From: Paulinella micropora
Taxonomy: Eukaryota; Cercozoa; Imbricatea; Euglyphida
Length of the DNA: 45,414 nucleotides
Assembly: GCA_009731375.1 (NCBI GenBank)
Contig: BJOX01000156.1
Span: 286,975 to 332,388 of the forward strand
Direction of reading: 5' to 3'
Part shown: positions 24,266 through 35,065 of the stretch, in pieces
Numbering within the stretch: position 1 is the first letter of the stretch
How the letters are laid out: each line of letters opens with the position of its first letter
Position numbers and translations under genes: made by a program
The notes under the pieces: generated by a model
Databases searched by the model: none
Seen by the model: the letters and a program-made list of their open reading frames with translations, nothing else
What the model was told of the DNA's origin: nothing

Positions 24266-24665
24266 ACAAATTTATCCACAACTTTTGGGGGAGGGGTAAA
24301 AAAGTACCCACCCCCCTGGGGCCTGGGGGGCAGGGGGTGTCTCGGTGTCTCAGGCTTTTTGCGGTAAATTTCCTTGTCCCCGTGAAATCCCACCACAAAA
24401 TGTGGCTATGAGACGTGAAGTCGGGAAGTTAATCCACAACTTTCCAGGAGGGGGTAAAAAAGTACCCACCCCCCTGGGGCCTGGGGGGGAGGGGGTGTCT
24501 CGGTGTCTCAAGCTTTTTGCGGTAAATTTTCTTGCCTCGACAAATTTGTCGCATAACCCGTTATTGAGACAAGAAAACGACAAATTTATCCACAACTTTT
24601 CCGGAGGGGGTAAAAAAGTACCTACCCCCCTGAGTCCTGGGGGCAGGGTAGTGTCTTTTTGTCTC
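24266..24665. repeat. Three direct repeats of about 157 bp
   Basis: Units are marked by ATCCACAACTTT at 24274, 24432 and 24588 (spacing 158 and 156). Each continues with a G-rich run, GGTAAAAAAGTACC, CACCCCCCTGGGG, and GTGTCTCGGTGTCTCA with GCTTTTTGCGGTAAATTT. The third unit is truncated on the right. They lie between the replicase and the last viral-looking gene and may be part of a terminal or origin region. The many ORF-like readings through them are artefacts. Confidence 0.75.
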
Positions 24666-24684
24666 AAGACCGGCCCTTTGTACA

Positions 24685-24738
24685 GTGTCGACCGACATTG
24701 GCACAGTGTCGACTGACGCAGTCACGGTGTCGACCGAC
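24685..24738. repeat. Three iteron-like repeats with exact 21-bp spacing
   Basis: GTGTCGAC occurs at 24685, 24706 and 24727. Each is preceded by CA or CG and followed by C/T-GAC. A spacing of 21 bp equals two helical turns, so a protein could bind all three on one face of the DNA. Confidence 0.65.
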
Positions 24739-24778
24739 AGACCCGACCGGACACCCGGCACCCTTTAATGATAAAGTC

Positions 24779-25670
24779 TTAAACTGGCATGTTGAAGCCG
24801 GGGTGCGAGACAGAGATGAGTTCGAAGGGCGAACCTTGTTTGAAGCCGTGGTGCAGCAGCGTTTGCTCGCACAGCACGTGGGCGCAGTCCGAACGGCCGT
24901 CGAAGAGCAGGCGACGCCCAAAGTCGACTCCGAAGCAGTGGGTGCCCTTGTTAACTAATGCCAGCCCTTGCGCGGGTTCGAGCAGCTTGCTGAGGCTCCT
25001 GGCGACGACGGGCTGGCGGCAGACCACGAGATCGGGGTTCTTCAACCAGTCGACAAACTCGAAGAAGACGGCGAGAGACTTGATGCTCTTCTTGAACGTG
25101 CGCATCTTCTTGTTGTACTGGCGCGGCGCGTCCAGCACGTTGAAGAGGGCAAAAGCTGCGCATGCGTACCTCTGGAGGTGCTTGAAGCGTTGTTGGACCT
25201 TGCTAGCAACTGCAGCGACCCCAGCCAAACCGGGCGTCACTACAGCCGCAGGCAAGGCCGAACCGTCGCCAAGACACTTCCACGAGCTTTGCAACTACCT
25301 CCTCGTTGATGGTTCGCACCCACTGTGCGTGCTCTACCGGGTCGTCCTCATTCCAGGCCAGGACAGCCTCCAGGGGCTCGTAGACCTTCCTGAGCTTGCC
25401 GGTGGCCTGGTTGCGGAAGCTCACACGCAGGTACTGTACACAGTCTAATAGCATAGACGTGTCCCAGCCAGCCGACTGTTCTTGGTCTCTGTCGAGCCAC
25501 ACGACTTCCTCCACGCCGAGCACACGCCCCGTAGGCTGGAACCTCTTGGCCTTCTTCTCGGGCCTGTCGCTCCTGCTCGCCGGACGCCTGGTGCTCGCGT
25601 CTGCAGGTAGGCTGGCGTCCTTGGTAGCCGACGCAGTGGTTGGTAGTTCTGGGACCGCTAGTACCGTCAT
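24779..25670 (-). pseudogene. Unknown gene in two overlapping frames (probably one broken gene)
   Basis: An upstream frame starts at ATG 25670 (MTVLAVPELPTTASAT) and runs 155 codons to 25203. It has a basic KKAKRFQPTG segment and a folded-looking WLDRDQEQSAGW ... LRVSFRNQATGKLRKVYEPL region. A second frame (25294-24779) carries a helical domain with QRYACAAFALFNVLDAPRQY and FFEFVDWLKNPDLVVCRQP and ends near the iterons. The two overlap by 92 bases and neither has a good separate start, so a frameshift between about 25,210 and 25,290 is likely. No family is recognised. GC content and orientation match the viral genes, so it is taken as the rightmost viral gene. Confidence 0.45.
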
Positions 25671-25682
25671 GGCGACTGCACA

Positions 25683-26206
25683 CACGCCAGAGACAACACC
25701 GGAGAACATCAGAGACAGCAGCAGACAACACCAGAGAACACCAGAGACAACACCGGGGAACACCAGAGAACACCAGAGACAACACCAGGGAACACCAGAG
25801 AACACCAGGGACAACACCAGGGAACACCAGAGACAACACCAGGGAACACCAGAGAACACCAGAGACAACACCAGGGAACACCAGAGACAACACCAGGGAA
25901 CACCAGAGAACACCAGAGACAACACCAGAGAACACCAGAGACAACACCGGGGAACACCAGAGAACACCAGGGATAACACCAGGGAACACCAGAGACAACA
26001 CCAGAGAACACCAGAGAACACCAGAGACAACACCAGGGAACACCAGAGACAACACCAGGGAACACCAGAGAACACCAGAGACAACACCAGGGAACACCAG
26101 AGACAACACCGGGGAACACCAGAGGACACCAGAGACAACACCAGGGAACACCAGAGACAACACCGGGGAACACCAGAGACAACACCGGGGAACACCAGAG
26201 ACAGAA
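25683..26206. repeat. 11-bp minisatellite (AACACCAGRGA/C units)
   Basis: About 520 bp are built of 11-bp units such as aacaccagaga and caacaccaggg, combined into 22- and 32-bp higher-order units. All three plus-strand frames and the minus-strand frames stay open because of the repeat, giving long repetitive ORFs that are not genes. It abuts the start of the last viral-looking gene. Confidence 0.85.
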
Positions 26207-26281
26207 GCAGACAACTTCCCCCCTACCCACGAGCACACGCCCCCCCCAGGCCCCCTACACACTAGCACACGGGACACTCAC

Positions 26282-26345
26282 CCCGCCGACCGACCGACCG
26301 ACCGACCGGCCGACCGACCGACCGACCGACCGACCGGCCGACCGA
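26282..26345. repeat. (CCGA)n microsatellite
   Basis: Sixteen or so CCGA units, with two CCGG variants, follow a C-rich stretch at 26,240-26,260. Confidence 0.85.
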
Positions 26346-27000
26346 CAGGGACTTATGTTGGACACGTCAGCCAGAGTTATGAGAAGGTAAAGAACCTAGC
26401 ACTGGTCACGGTGGACGCGTGCCACCATTGTGCGCGGACCGGCCGGGTGAGTGCCACCGCCCACCAGAAAAGTAATTATTATATATTCGGATAGCGCGTT
26501 TCGTGAACGGTCGAATGCCACTTTCCCCGACTTGAAATAACCAGCCAAATTTGCAGGGGAAAGCCGCAAAGTTTGGTTTTTTAGAAATTCTAGAATCATG
26601 CCACCGGAAAAATCAGGTGTTTCCTGCCACCTAGCGCCACCTGACGTAGCCCTCAACGTAGCCGCCACGTCTATCGATGTAACCGCTAGGGTTAACCGAT
26701 ACGTAGCTGCTACGTCAGGATACGGACGTAACGGTCGCGGTTAACCGACACGTAGCCGGCCAAACTTGTTTTTGCCACATAGTTGTACTTGTGGATGGCA
26801 AATGCCATTTTGCCCTGCGCGGGCCGGGACAAAAATGCAATAGATTATCCCACCAGGGCAAAAATGGCATTTGTTTTATCAGGCCTATCGATAATATATT
26901 AGAATAACCGGTCTATTGATTGATAAAAAAAGCTGTTTTTTATCAATCAATCGGTATATCTAGTTGTATGTGTGTGTAAATATATATGCATAAATAAGTT
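26346..27000. other. Non-coding transition with several palindromes
   Basis: No gene is supported. GGTTAACCGAYACGTAGC occurs twice (26690 and 26739), and ACGTAGC-T-GCTACGT (26701-26715) is a perfect dyad. A 19-bp inverted pair, CAAATGCCATTTTGCCCTG and its complement, lies at about 26800 and 26855. A hairpin with perfect 16-bp arms (ATTGATTGATAAAAAA) lies at 26915-26951. The cluster may be the remains of a small inverted-repeat transposon or a junction sequence. Confidence 0.5.
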
Positions 27001-28480
27001 TATATAAAAAAAAAACACACACACACACACACAACAGCAACCATCCACCAGCATGGTCTTTGAAGAATCCTCCGCCGGACTCCGTCCAACGAATATGGTC
27101 TCCCAACCACACCAACAAACCACTCCTTCACTTGCCCCTCTCTTTTCTCTCTCTCTCTCTCTCTCCTTTTTTTTTTTTTTTTTTTTTTTTTTCCCTCCCC
27201 CTTCTCATACTACTGTCCAGACATATTCACTGAACTACTAATTTTCACTCACTCCGATCATTCTAGTATATTACTACTGATGCAAACATAAACATTAATA
27301 TTAATAACATGAATACTTAAGCTACATATTACGCAACATATCTAAACATAAACATTAATATTAATAAGATTAATACCAAGCGACCTAATATTAATACTTT
27401 CAATTAATACGCTCGATTTAATAACTAGGTTTCCACCTTAGATAAAGGTATGACTTAATAGCTATACTTTTCACGTCTGGACGATCCTTGAGTCCGATTG
27501 TAAAAATTGTTCTCTCAATAAAAACGAAGAAGAAGAAGACACATGTAGTACACGCACACACACTCACACACACAGCCAGCCAGCTAGACAAGACAGACAA
27601 GACAAGACAGACAAGACAAGACAGACAAGACAGACAAGACTGACAAGACAGACACAGACAAAACAGACAGGCAGGCGGGCAGGCAGGCCTAAGAAGGAGG
27701 CTCCGAAATTACAAAAAGGTAAAGCCCAGTGCAGACAAATTTTTTTCCAGTCACAAGTCAAGCGAACTTCACGGGCAGCGCGCAGTGGCTCGTTATTTTT
27801 GGACCCGAATTGCGATCAAATGATTCCGCATTACCGCAAAATCTATAATGGGGCTACTTTGCCACGCTCGTTCAGTGCATGCGCGCAGTTCACCACGTAT
27901 ACACAAACCACACAGATAGCCGTTATTATGTTTTTCCTCTTCCTATTCTCTCTAAGTTCAAAACATCAATTTCACTAAAATCTCTCTTATTCAAATGGTA
28001 TACCGCATTACCGCAAAATCTATGACTACTTTGCCACGCTCGTTCAGTGCATGCGCGCAGTTCACCTACGTATACACAAACCACACAAATAGCCGTTATT
28101 GTGCTTTTCCTCGTCCTATTCTCTCTAAGTTCAAAACATCAATTTCACTAAAATCTCTCTTATTACGACATATTAGACTTTCACTCACCTACTACTTAGG
28201 TGCTTTTTGTGAATAAGAAAAGAGCATAAAATACTGCATAATGCTTCCCTCCTGTATGCGGATGCTGCATGCCTTTGTGTTTGCTGTGAACATGTTTGTG
28301 AGCTTCACACATAATGATAATCTCTCCTGCTTTTTGGGAGTTCACTTATGGTCCGGCGATCCAGACCATCTTATGGTCCGCAAAACTTGTCCGATCCAGA
28401 CCATTTGCTGGTGAAACCCACCCATTTGGTTGCCACCTCCTGGGTGAGTCTTGGGTGAGGGCGGAATAGGTTGAGACGGA
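27001..28480. repeat. Microsatellites and a 177-bp tandem duplication, no gene
   Basis: (CA)n lies at about 27012-27032, and (CT)n then a T-run at about 27146-27192. A 24-bp direct repeat AAACATAAACATTAATATTA occurs at about 27285 and 27345. GACAAGACA-type repeats lie at 27580-27660. A segment starting CCGCATTACCGCAAAATCTAT occurs at 27826-27991 and again at 28003-28165. A short GGTCCG/CCAGACC repeat lies at about 28350-28405. No convincing coding region is present. Confidence 0.7.
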
Positions 28481-28485
28481 GCAAA

Positions 28486-28716
28486 ACTGTATTTCTACAA
28501 GAAGGAAGAAAAAGGAAGATTCGAACAAGAAGGAAGAAAGAAGCAAGAAGAAATAAGAAATTTATAAGAAGAAAAAATGAAGAAAAAAACTGGGTTAGCA
28601 ACAGGGGCTAGGACCCAAAATTAGACTAAAATTGAGTTTCGAAACTTCGAAAGAATGAAGAAGGAAGAAGAATGAAGGAAGAAGAAAGAAGGAAGAAGAT
28701 AGAAAGAAAAGAAGAA

Positions 28717-28749
<33 letters not shown>

Positions 28750-28970
28750 GAAGAAGAGGAAGAAGAGGAAGAAGAGGAAGAAGAAGAAGAAGATTCTTAG
28801 AAGAAGATTCTTAGAAGAAGAAGAAGAAAAAGAAGCAGAAGCAGAAGCAGAGGAAGAAGGAGGAGGAGAAGAAAGAAAGAAAGCAGAAGAAGAAGAAGAA
28901 GAAGAAGCAAAGAAAGAAAGAAAGGAGAAGAAGAACAACAACAACGGGAGGAGGGAGGAGGAGGCCTAGG
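28486..28970. repeat. Purine-rich GAA/GAAG tract
   Basis: Nearly 500 bases are almost pure A and G on the plus strand. The long Phe/Ser/Leu ORFs read on the minus strand are by-products. It lies just upstream of the NADPH-oxidase-like gene. Confidence 0.85.
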
Positions 28971-29038
28971 AGGAGGGTGTCTGCCAGGGTTGGGAAGAAA
29001 AAACATCCAAGCCAGAGAAAGGAAGCCTGCATGAATCC

Positions 29039-32000
29039 ATGTTTAGGTTTTACTGCACCATGAGCAACTCCAGTTTGAAACTTCTGGGTCGCGAACCTTT
29101 TCCCCTGACCGAGGTATCTTTGGATACTGATACAACTTGCAAGGGCCGGGTGTTAGGATTGACAGAGGATCAATATGTGGAATTTTCTGGATGGGTGCTT
29201 GTCGCTATCTTTACCATACCATTTGTCGCCCTCCTCTGCTGCTTCTGCCGAGCTTGTCGTCATCATCGCAAACTTTCCAGCACTCGGCAAAGACATCCAG
29301 GTGTGGGCTAGCGTCGCTCTTCTTTTTCCTGGTCAAATACTTATTTCAGATCGTCTACTGGTTCTTATTGGCTCTAAAATCGCTGGACATCACTTTGAAA
29401 TCTAGGACGGCCCGTTTGACAGCCTTGTTCGCTTGTTTACCTGAAGCGTTCGCTCTTATTGCAGTTCTATGTATGGCAAATTTCGTTTGGAAACTGATCA
29501 TAGAACTTCCTTATCCCGAAAATGGAAACGGAAAGAGAGTACGTTGTTGTTTGATCCTGTTCAATGGGATTGGGGCTATAGGGTATATAATAATTATCTT
29601 ATTGATTCAAACCTTCTTCGCTGTATCCCTTTCGTCCGCGGTCCTCCTTTTTGTGAATGTCATCATCTTGGCATGGTTCATTTACGAGCTCAAGACTAAT
29701 ATTGAAAATCCTCCCCTGGGCCTCTATCACGCGGAGATAGTTTTCCAAAAAAATATTCGCGCTAAATGGTTGGGGATCCTTGCGCTTATAGGCTTGCGAT
29801 GGTTGGGCATTTTTATCATGAGACTGGTTCAGCTTACCAGTTTTGGTTTCATTTCAAAATGGAAAGGAACTGCGCAAGCCTTCGTGCTGGATGCATTCAT
29901 CGGTGTTGCTATGAACCTGCTTCTTGACGGATTTCTTCTCTTCGTGCTGGTGCTGGCTTCCTCGAGCATGGTGGATGAGGTCAAATTTCAGGAGTTCAAA
30001 GCTGAAGAGTACAGATCGTTTATTATGCGAGCAGTGGATGAGGGCGAATCTAAGGAAATTGCACACAATACGTCTATGAACACTCAAGCAAGTGTCAGAA
30101 TGCCTTTGCTGTCGCCAACGGATGAGGGCGAATCTAAAGAGATTCAAAGAGAAACTGATGAGGGCAAATCTCTGAACATTCAAAGAATCACAAGGCCTTT
30201 GCTGTCGCCAACGGATGAGGGCGAATCTAAAGAGATTCAAGAAGAGACTGATGAGGGCAAATCTAGGGAGATGCCAGGATACCTCGTGTTAAACACATGG
30301 GAGCGATGTTGCATGTACCTGCATCAGGAGCGCGTTTTTCTGTGGGACTTCGTGTTAAACACATTGGAGGGATGGTGCATGTACCTGCAATATCAGTGGC
30401 GCGTTGTTGTTTGGGGAGCGCTCTACGTTACGTTGAACATTTGCGCTCTGTTTTTTGGGTTGCATGAAACATGCAGGAGTTCCTACAGCGCCCTTGGCAT
30501 ATCAATCCTGATTTCGCGTTCTTCTGCTAAGGTGCTGATAGTGAACATCGCGCTGGTTTTGCCCACGATGTCGCAATCTTTTTTGACATGGCTTCGTGAG
30601 TCATTCTTCGAGTACCTTCTGCCACTGGACTCCGCTCGTGGCTTTCACTATGTTGTCGGTTGCGTTCTCTTTGGTGCTGCGATTGCACACGCTGGATCTC
30701 ATTTCCAAAACCTTGCTGTTCTAAGAGGGTTTACATCCGAGCAAGCAGAAGCAGCAGCAGGTGACTCCAAACTGATGGAGATTTACGAAGCTGACAATGT
30801 CTGGTTTCTGTTACCGTACTGGACTGGGTGCATAATCTTGGTGGCGATGATATGTACCTTCTTTACTGGAGTAGCTCGCGCCTGGCCACGAACACGCGAA
30901 TGGTAAAGCGATTGCGGTTTTCCTTCTGCTGCTTCTTCTTGCCTTACTCTCCATTCTTGCCTTCCCCTCTATCTCTCAGACTATATATATGCATACATTC
31001 CTTTTGTCTTAAAAAAGCTTTCGGAGTCCCTGCTGTTCATGATATAGGATGTCCTACGAAACGTTTCTCCTGTTGCACCGACTTGGTGCAAGTTGTTCTC
31101 TGGTAAGTGCGCGCAGCCGCAATCACAATTTCTTATTCCTATGTTATGACAATCAGGTATTTATTTTATTCATGGATTGGCTCGCTACCTTGCATTTCCT
31201 TACGCATGGATCTCCATTTCTCTTGGAGTATGCATTTTATTTTTTTCCAGTCGTTGCTGTCGCACGCGTTTGAGGGTGCAAGAGAATGGAACGACGGTTG
31301 AGTTCGAAAAGGTGAGGTCTTTTATTCGGCTCACTTTCACTGCACCGTGTCAGCACGGTTTTCAACCGGGCCAGTACGTGTACCTGACCTGCCCGGTTGT
31401 AGACAAATATCAGCACCCTTTCACCATGGCGTCCGCAGACTCCAACAAGTTAGTCTTGTTCATCCAAGTAGTGCAACCCGAGGGCCAGCCTTTGACGTGG
31501 ACATCGAAATTGTTGAGAATCTTGGAACAGCACAAACATACACACGACTTGTTCAAGTTCCAGCCGGGCCCTTTGATGCCCACGGTGCCCTACATGGAGC
31601 TGGTGGGGCCCTTTAGCTCAGCGGCCTCAAAGGCACATTCAAGCTCCTACGTGATATTCATCGGCGCGGGTAGGTTTGTCCCTTTTCTTAATCCCCTCTG
31701 CCTTTAGATCTCTGTGCGTGTTTTAAAGTTTATTATATAATCAGTGTCAAGCTCTGTTTCTTCCTTTCTTTCTTTTCGTTCTCTCGTTCTTAGGCATGTG
31801 TTATGGATACCAGTGGTTTGCTTTGAGAAGCTAAATTTGGTTTTGACATTAATCTCACATGTTTATGCTTGTGGTTGCAGGTGCCGGCTTCACTCCCATG
31901 CTGGCTTATTCAAAGCATTTACAAGCAATATTATCCGAGGTCGTGTAGTTCGCTTCCTGTGGGTCTGTCCCGACCACACCCTGGCTGCAAATGTCATCGA

Positions 32001-32379
32001 AAATGATCTGAAACAGCTCCTGGGCGACATTTACAAACGGAAGCAAGAGGGCACACCCCTACCAGTGAAGGGTGAAATCTGGCTGTCACGGGCTCGCCAT
32101 AATGAAGTGGAAAGTGTAGGACAACTTGCCCTTAATTTTCCGACGGCACTGACAGTCAACGCAGGCAGGCCCGACTTTGGGAAGTGCCTGTCTAAACAAC
32201 TTTTTGACATATACAGTACTCACTATCACCCTCACCACTGCCATTCAGCTTCCGACATCCCCGAAGTGAGCATCTTCTTTTGCGGCAAACAGCAAGTGGA
32301 GCAGGAGGTCTTGACTGCTATCGAATGCTACAGGCAGCATAAGCGCATCAGGCTCAGTTACTTCCCGGAGCACTTTTAG
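29039..32379 (+). CDS. Host NADPH oxidase / ferric reductase-like gene with introns and frame lesions
   Basis: Exon A (29039-about 29302) has one membrane span. Exon B (about 29350-30903) carries six or so further spans, a hydrophilic loop with duplicated TDEGESKEIQ units, and the ferric-reductase core with haem-type His pairs (FHYVVGCVLFGAAIAHAGSH). Exon C (31048-31102, SYETFLLLHRLG) ends in GTAAGT. Exon D (31157-31669) holds the FAD site (GFQPGQYVYLTCP, HPFTMAS). Exon E (31881-32379) has GAGFTPM, VRFLWVCPDH, NAGRPDFGK, FFCGKQQ and the C-terminal FPEHF. Such enzymes pass electrons from NADPH across a membrane to oxygen or ferric iron. No EF-hand is seen. One base seems missing near the start of exon D and one at about 31,925-31,945, so it is either a pseudogene or contains sequence errors. 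Confidence 0.8.
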
Positions 32380-32459
32380 GGATTCCGTCACTGATTTCCA
32401 GAAGAATCCTCTTTATGACGCTCAACTGCATCGGGTCTCATGACCTTAAACTGTGACCG

Positions 32460-32556
<97 letters not shown>

Positions 32557-34028
32557 TAATATGATTATTATTATTATTATTTTTTTACAATAATACACTT
32601 TATTTTTATTTATTTATTTATTTATTTTTAATACACTTTATTTTTTTCTAGTTTTGTATCTCCTGATATCTCTTCCATGTATTGTATTCTCTTCTGCTTC
32701 CCATTCAGCTCTATGAGTGGCAATTATTTTATTAACCTTTGACGTTATTTCAATCCACCTAGGTGGATGGGATCTTGACAGCAGGTTTGCCAAGTCTATA
32801 ATATCGTTCTGGCACCAGACAACTTCCGAGTCGCTTCAAAAAAAAAAAAAAGAAAAAAAAAAGAAAACTAGAAAAATGGTTGCGATGGTGATTCGAAGTC
32901 AGTTTTAAAATGCTTTTACTTATACTATCGAAATACACAGTTTTCGTATGGCTCGGATAGTAAGGGTGCACTGGCGTTCACGGCAGGAGCCACAAACTGT
33001 GGTTGCAAAAAATTCAGGTGTTTTGCGGCCAGTCGTGCCCAGCTAAGTGTTGCTTTCCCCGGCTCAGTTTGATGGGTCACGGTCTCAGGTCCTCGAATTC
33101 GACTCCTCTCACCTCGGGATAATGCGCAGGTTTGGAGCCCACACGCGGCTAGTAGGCGGCGGGTCAGTGAGGGCTGATCACTATTTACATACATTAAGTG
33201 ACCCTTCCTGGCGTACGAATACTTCAACTAACCCCCCGCACGGTAACAACTACTACTACTGTGACTAACGGCACCCGATCATTAAGTGGTTAGCAATAGT
33301 CAGTGGACATAAACTGAGGCGAAAGGGTCTTATTATTAATAACTTGATGTCCAATGTCCACTGCCCATACTATAATATTACAGCATATTTAGTATCCCAA
33401 GCAATAACCAGCCTTCAGCAAAGGGGCGAGCATGTTCACTTGTGATCACCGATCCATTAAACCCCTCTTGATAGTATTAGTAACTATTTTCAAAAATAAT
33501 CAAACTTGAAAAGGAGGCGAGAATGAAATTAAAAGATGGGAATGAAAGATTCAAAAAGGATAAGTAAAATGAAAGAGAGGAAGATGTGAAACGTCAGTGG
33601 ACAGACCGAACAGAAACACTGCCTTAAAGTATGTGGCCGGGCCGGCGACATCTCCCAGTCGGAAGATTTTTAATTTAAATAACGTAAAAAGAAATGCTTT
33701 CATATCGATGCAAAGGAAAAGTGTCATCATTGAAAGCAAAAAAGAATTTCTATGACAAAACGAAGATATATCACTATCTTTGTTTATGTCACGTAGTATA
33801 AGCAATCATAGATATGACTATATTAGTTATTAATATATGTAAATCATTCATTTTCTAATGTCACCTCTCAAGATGTCAATGAATGATTGATACGTATAAT
33901 TTTTGTAGAAAACAATCTGTGAATATATATATTATGCACCTCGGTTTTATTATTTATTGTGTTAATTTTTTGTTTTGTTTTGCTAGTTGTTATTTTGGTT
34001 ATTGTTGTTGTTGTCGTCGTTGTCGTTC

Positions 34029-34059
<31 letters not shown>

Positions 34060-34071
34060 CGTAGTTGTTGC

Positions 34072-34129
<58 letters not shown>
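32380..34129. other. Non-coding region with long poly-T tract
   Basis: A T-run of about 90 bases interrupted by AA (32461-32551) follows the oxidase stop by about 80 bases. ATT and TTTA repeats (32560-32640) and an A-rich tract (32838-32878) follow. The region 32,900-33,960 is AT-rich unique sequence in which no gene is supported. From about 33,995 (GTT)n and then (ATT)n lead into the first SINE. Confidence 0.6.
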
Positions 34130-34399
34130 GGACACCGTGATAGCCCAGTGGTCAAGTTCTACCATCTGGGCCCTGTCGCCAGTTCGATTCCCGTCGGTGC
34201 CACCAGTATTTTCATTGAACATACCGGTCTATTTCTGGACCAGTATTTTCATTGAACATACCGGCCCGTCTAGAAGTGTTGGAACTACCCTTGCGGGGGT
34301 GTCATTAGAGCTTATCGTCAATTCTTCGTACTCCCCTCACGGGTGAGACGATGGAGGCGCATGTGCAGAAATGCATCAGCCATTGACAGAGAAGCACTA
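34130..34399 (+). mobile_element. tRNA-derived SINE, copy 1
   Basis: The head looks like a tRNA: A box TAGCCCAGTGG (34141-34151), B box GTTCGATTC (34182-34190) and a CCA-like end. A shared body (ATTTTCATTGAACATACCGG, CTTGCGGGGGTGTCATTAGAG, GACAGAGAAGCACTA) and an (ATT)n tail to about 34480 follow. The internal TATTTTCATTGAACATACCGG is doubled. Confidence 0.75.
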
Positions 34400-34407
34400 T
34401 CTATTAC

Positions 34408-34479
<72 letters not shown>

Positions 34480-34500
34480 CATCATTATCATTATCATTAT

Positions 34501-34766
34501 GGACACCGTGATAGCCCAGTGGTCAAGTTCTACCATCTGGGCCCTGTCGCCAGTTCGATTCCCGTCGGTGCCACCAGTATTTTCATTGAACATACCGATC
34601 CGTCTGGACCAGTATTTTCATTGAACATACCGGCCCGTCTGGAAGTGTTGGAACTGCCCTTGCGGGGGTGTCATTAGAGCCTCACGGGTGAGACGATGGA
34701 GGCCCTCACGGGTGAGACGATGGAGGCGCATGTGCAGAAATGCATCAGCCATTGACAGAGAAGCAC

Positions 34767-34768
<2 letters not shown>
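34501..34768 (+). mobile_element. tRNA-derived SINE, copy 2
   Basis: It has the same head and body as copy 1, directly after copy 1's (ATT)n tail. CTCACGGGTGAGACGATGGA is duplicated in tandem near its 3' end. The (ATT)n tail runs to about 34818. Confidence 0.75.
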
Positions 34769-34814
<46 letters not shown>

Positions 34815-34832
34815 TACTACTATTACTATTAT

Positions 34833-35065
34833 GAACACCGTGATAGCCCAGTGGTCAAGTTCTACCATCTGGGCCCTGTCGCCAGTTCGATTCCCGTCGG
34901 TGCCACCAGTATTTTCATTGAACATACCGGTCCGTCTGGAAGTGTTGGAACTGCCCTTGCGGGGGTGTCATTAGAGCCTATCGTCAATTCTTGGTACTCC
35001 CTTCACGGGTGAGACGATGGAGGCGCATGTGCAGATTTGCATCAGCCATTGACAGAGAAGCACTA
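34833..35065 (+). mobile_element. tRNA-derived SINE, copy 3
   Basis: It starts GAACACCGTGATAGCCCAGT with the same A and B boxes. The body is slightly shorter, without the internal doubling. It ends in a short ACTATTATT-type tail. The three copies lie head to tail. Confidence 0.75.

Noticed and set aside
25396-26494. Plus- and minus-strand ORFs of 280-330 residues through the 25.7-26.2 kb minisatellite
   Set aside because: The 11-bp repeat leaves all frames open. Only the non-repetitive part of the minus frame up to 25670 looks like a gene.
26396-26668. 90-residue minus-strand ORF
   Set aside because: No protein-like domain or leader. It lies in a palindrome- and repeat-rich transition.
28371-29032. 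Phe/Leu/Ser-rich minus-strand ORFs
   Set aside because: Products of the GAA/GAAG purine tract.
31225-31247. A 23-bp GTATGC...TTTCCAG intron that would join two frames in the oxidase gene
   Set aside because: Too short for ordinary splicing. A single missing base explains the frame change more simply.
33551-33805. 84-residue minus-strand ORF in AT-rich DNA
   Set aside because: No start context, domain or neighbour supports it.
34130-34205. Functional tRNA genes at the SINE heads
   Set aside because: A and B boxes are present but the acceptor and T stems are mispaired. All three heads are followed by the same body and tail, so they are SINEs.
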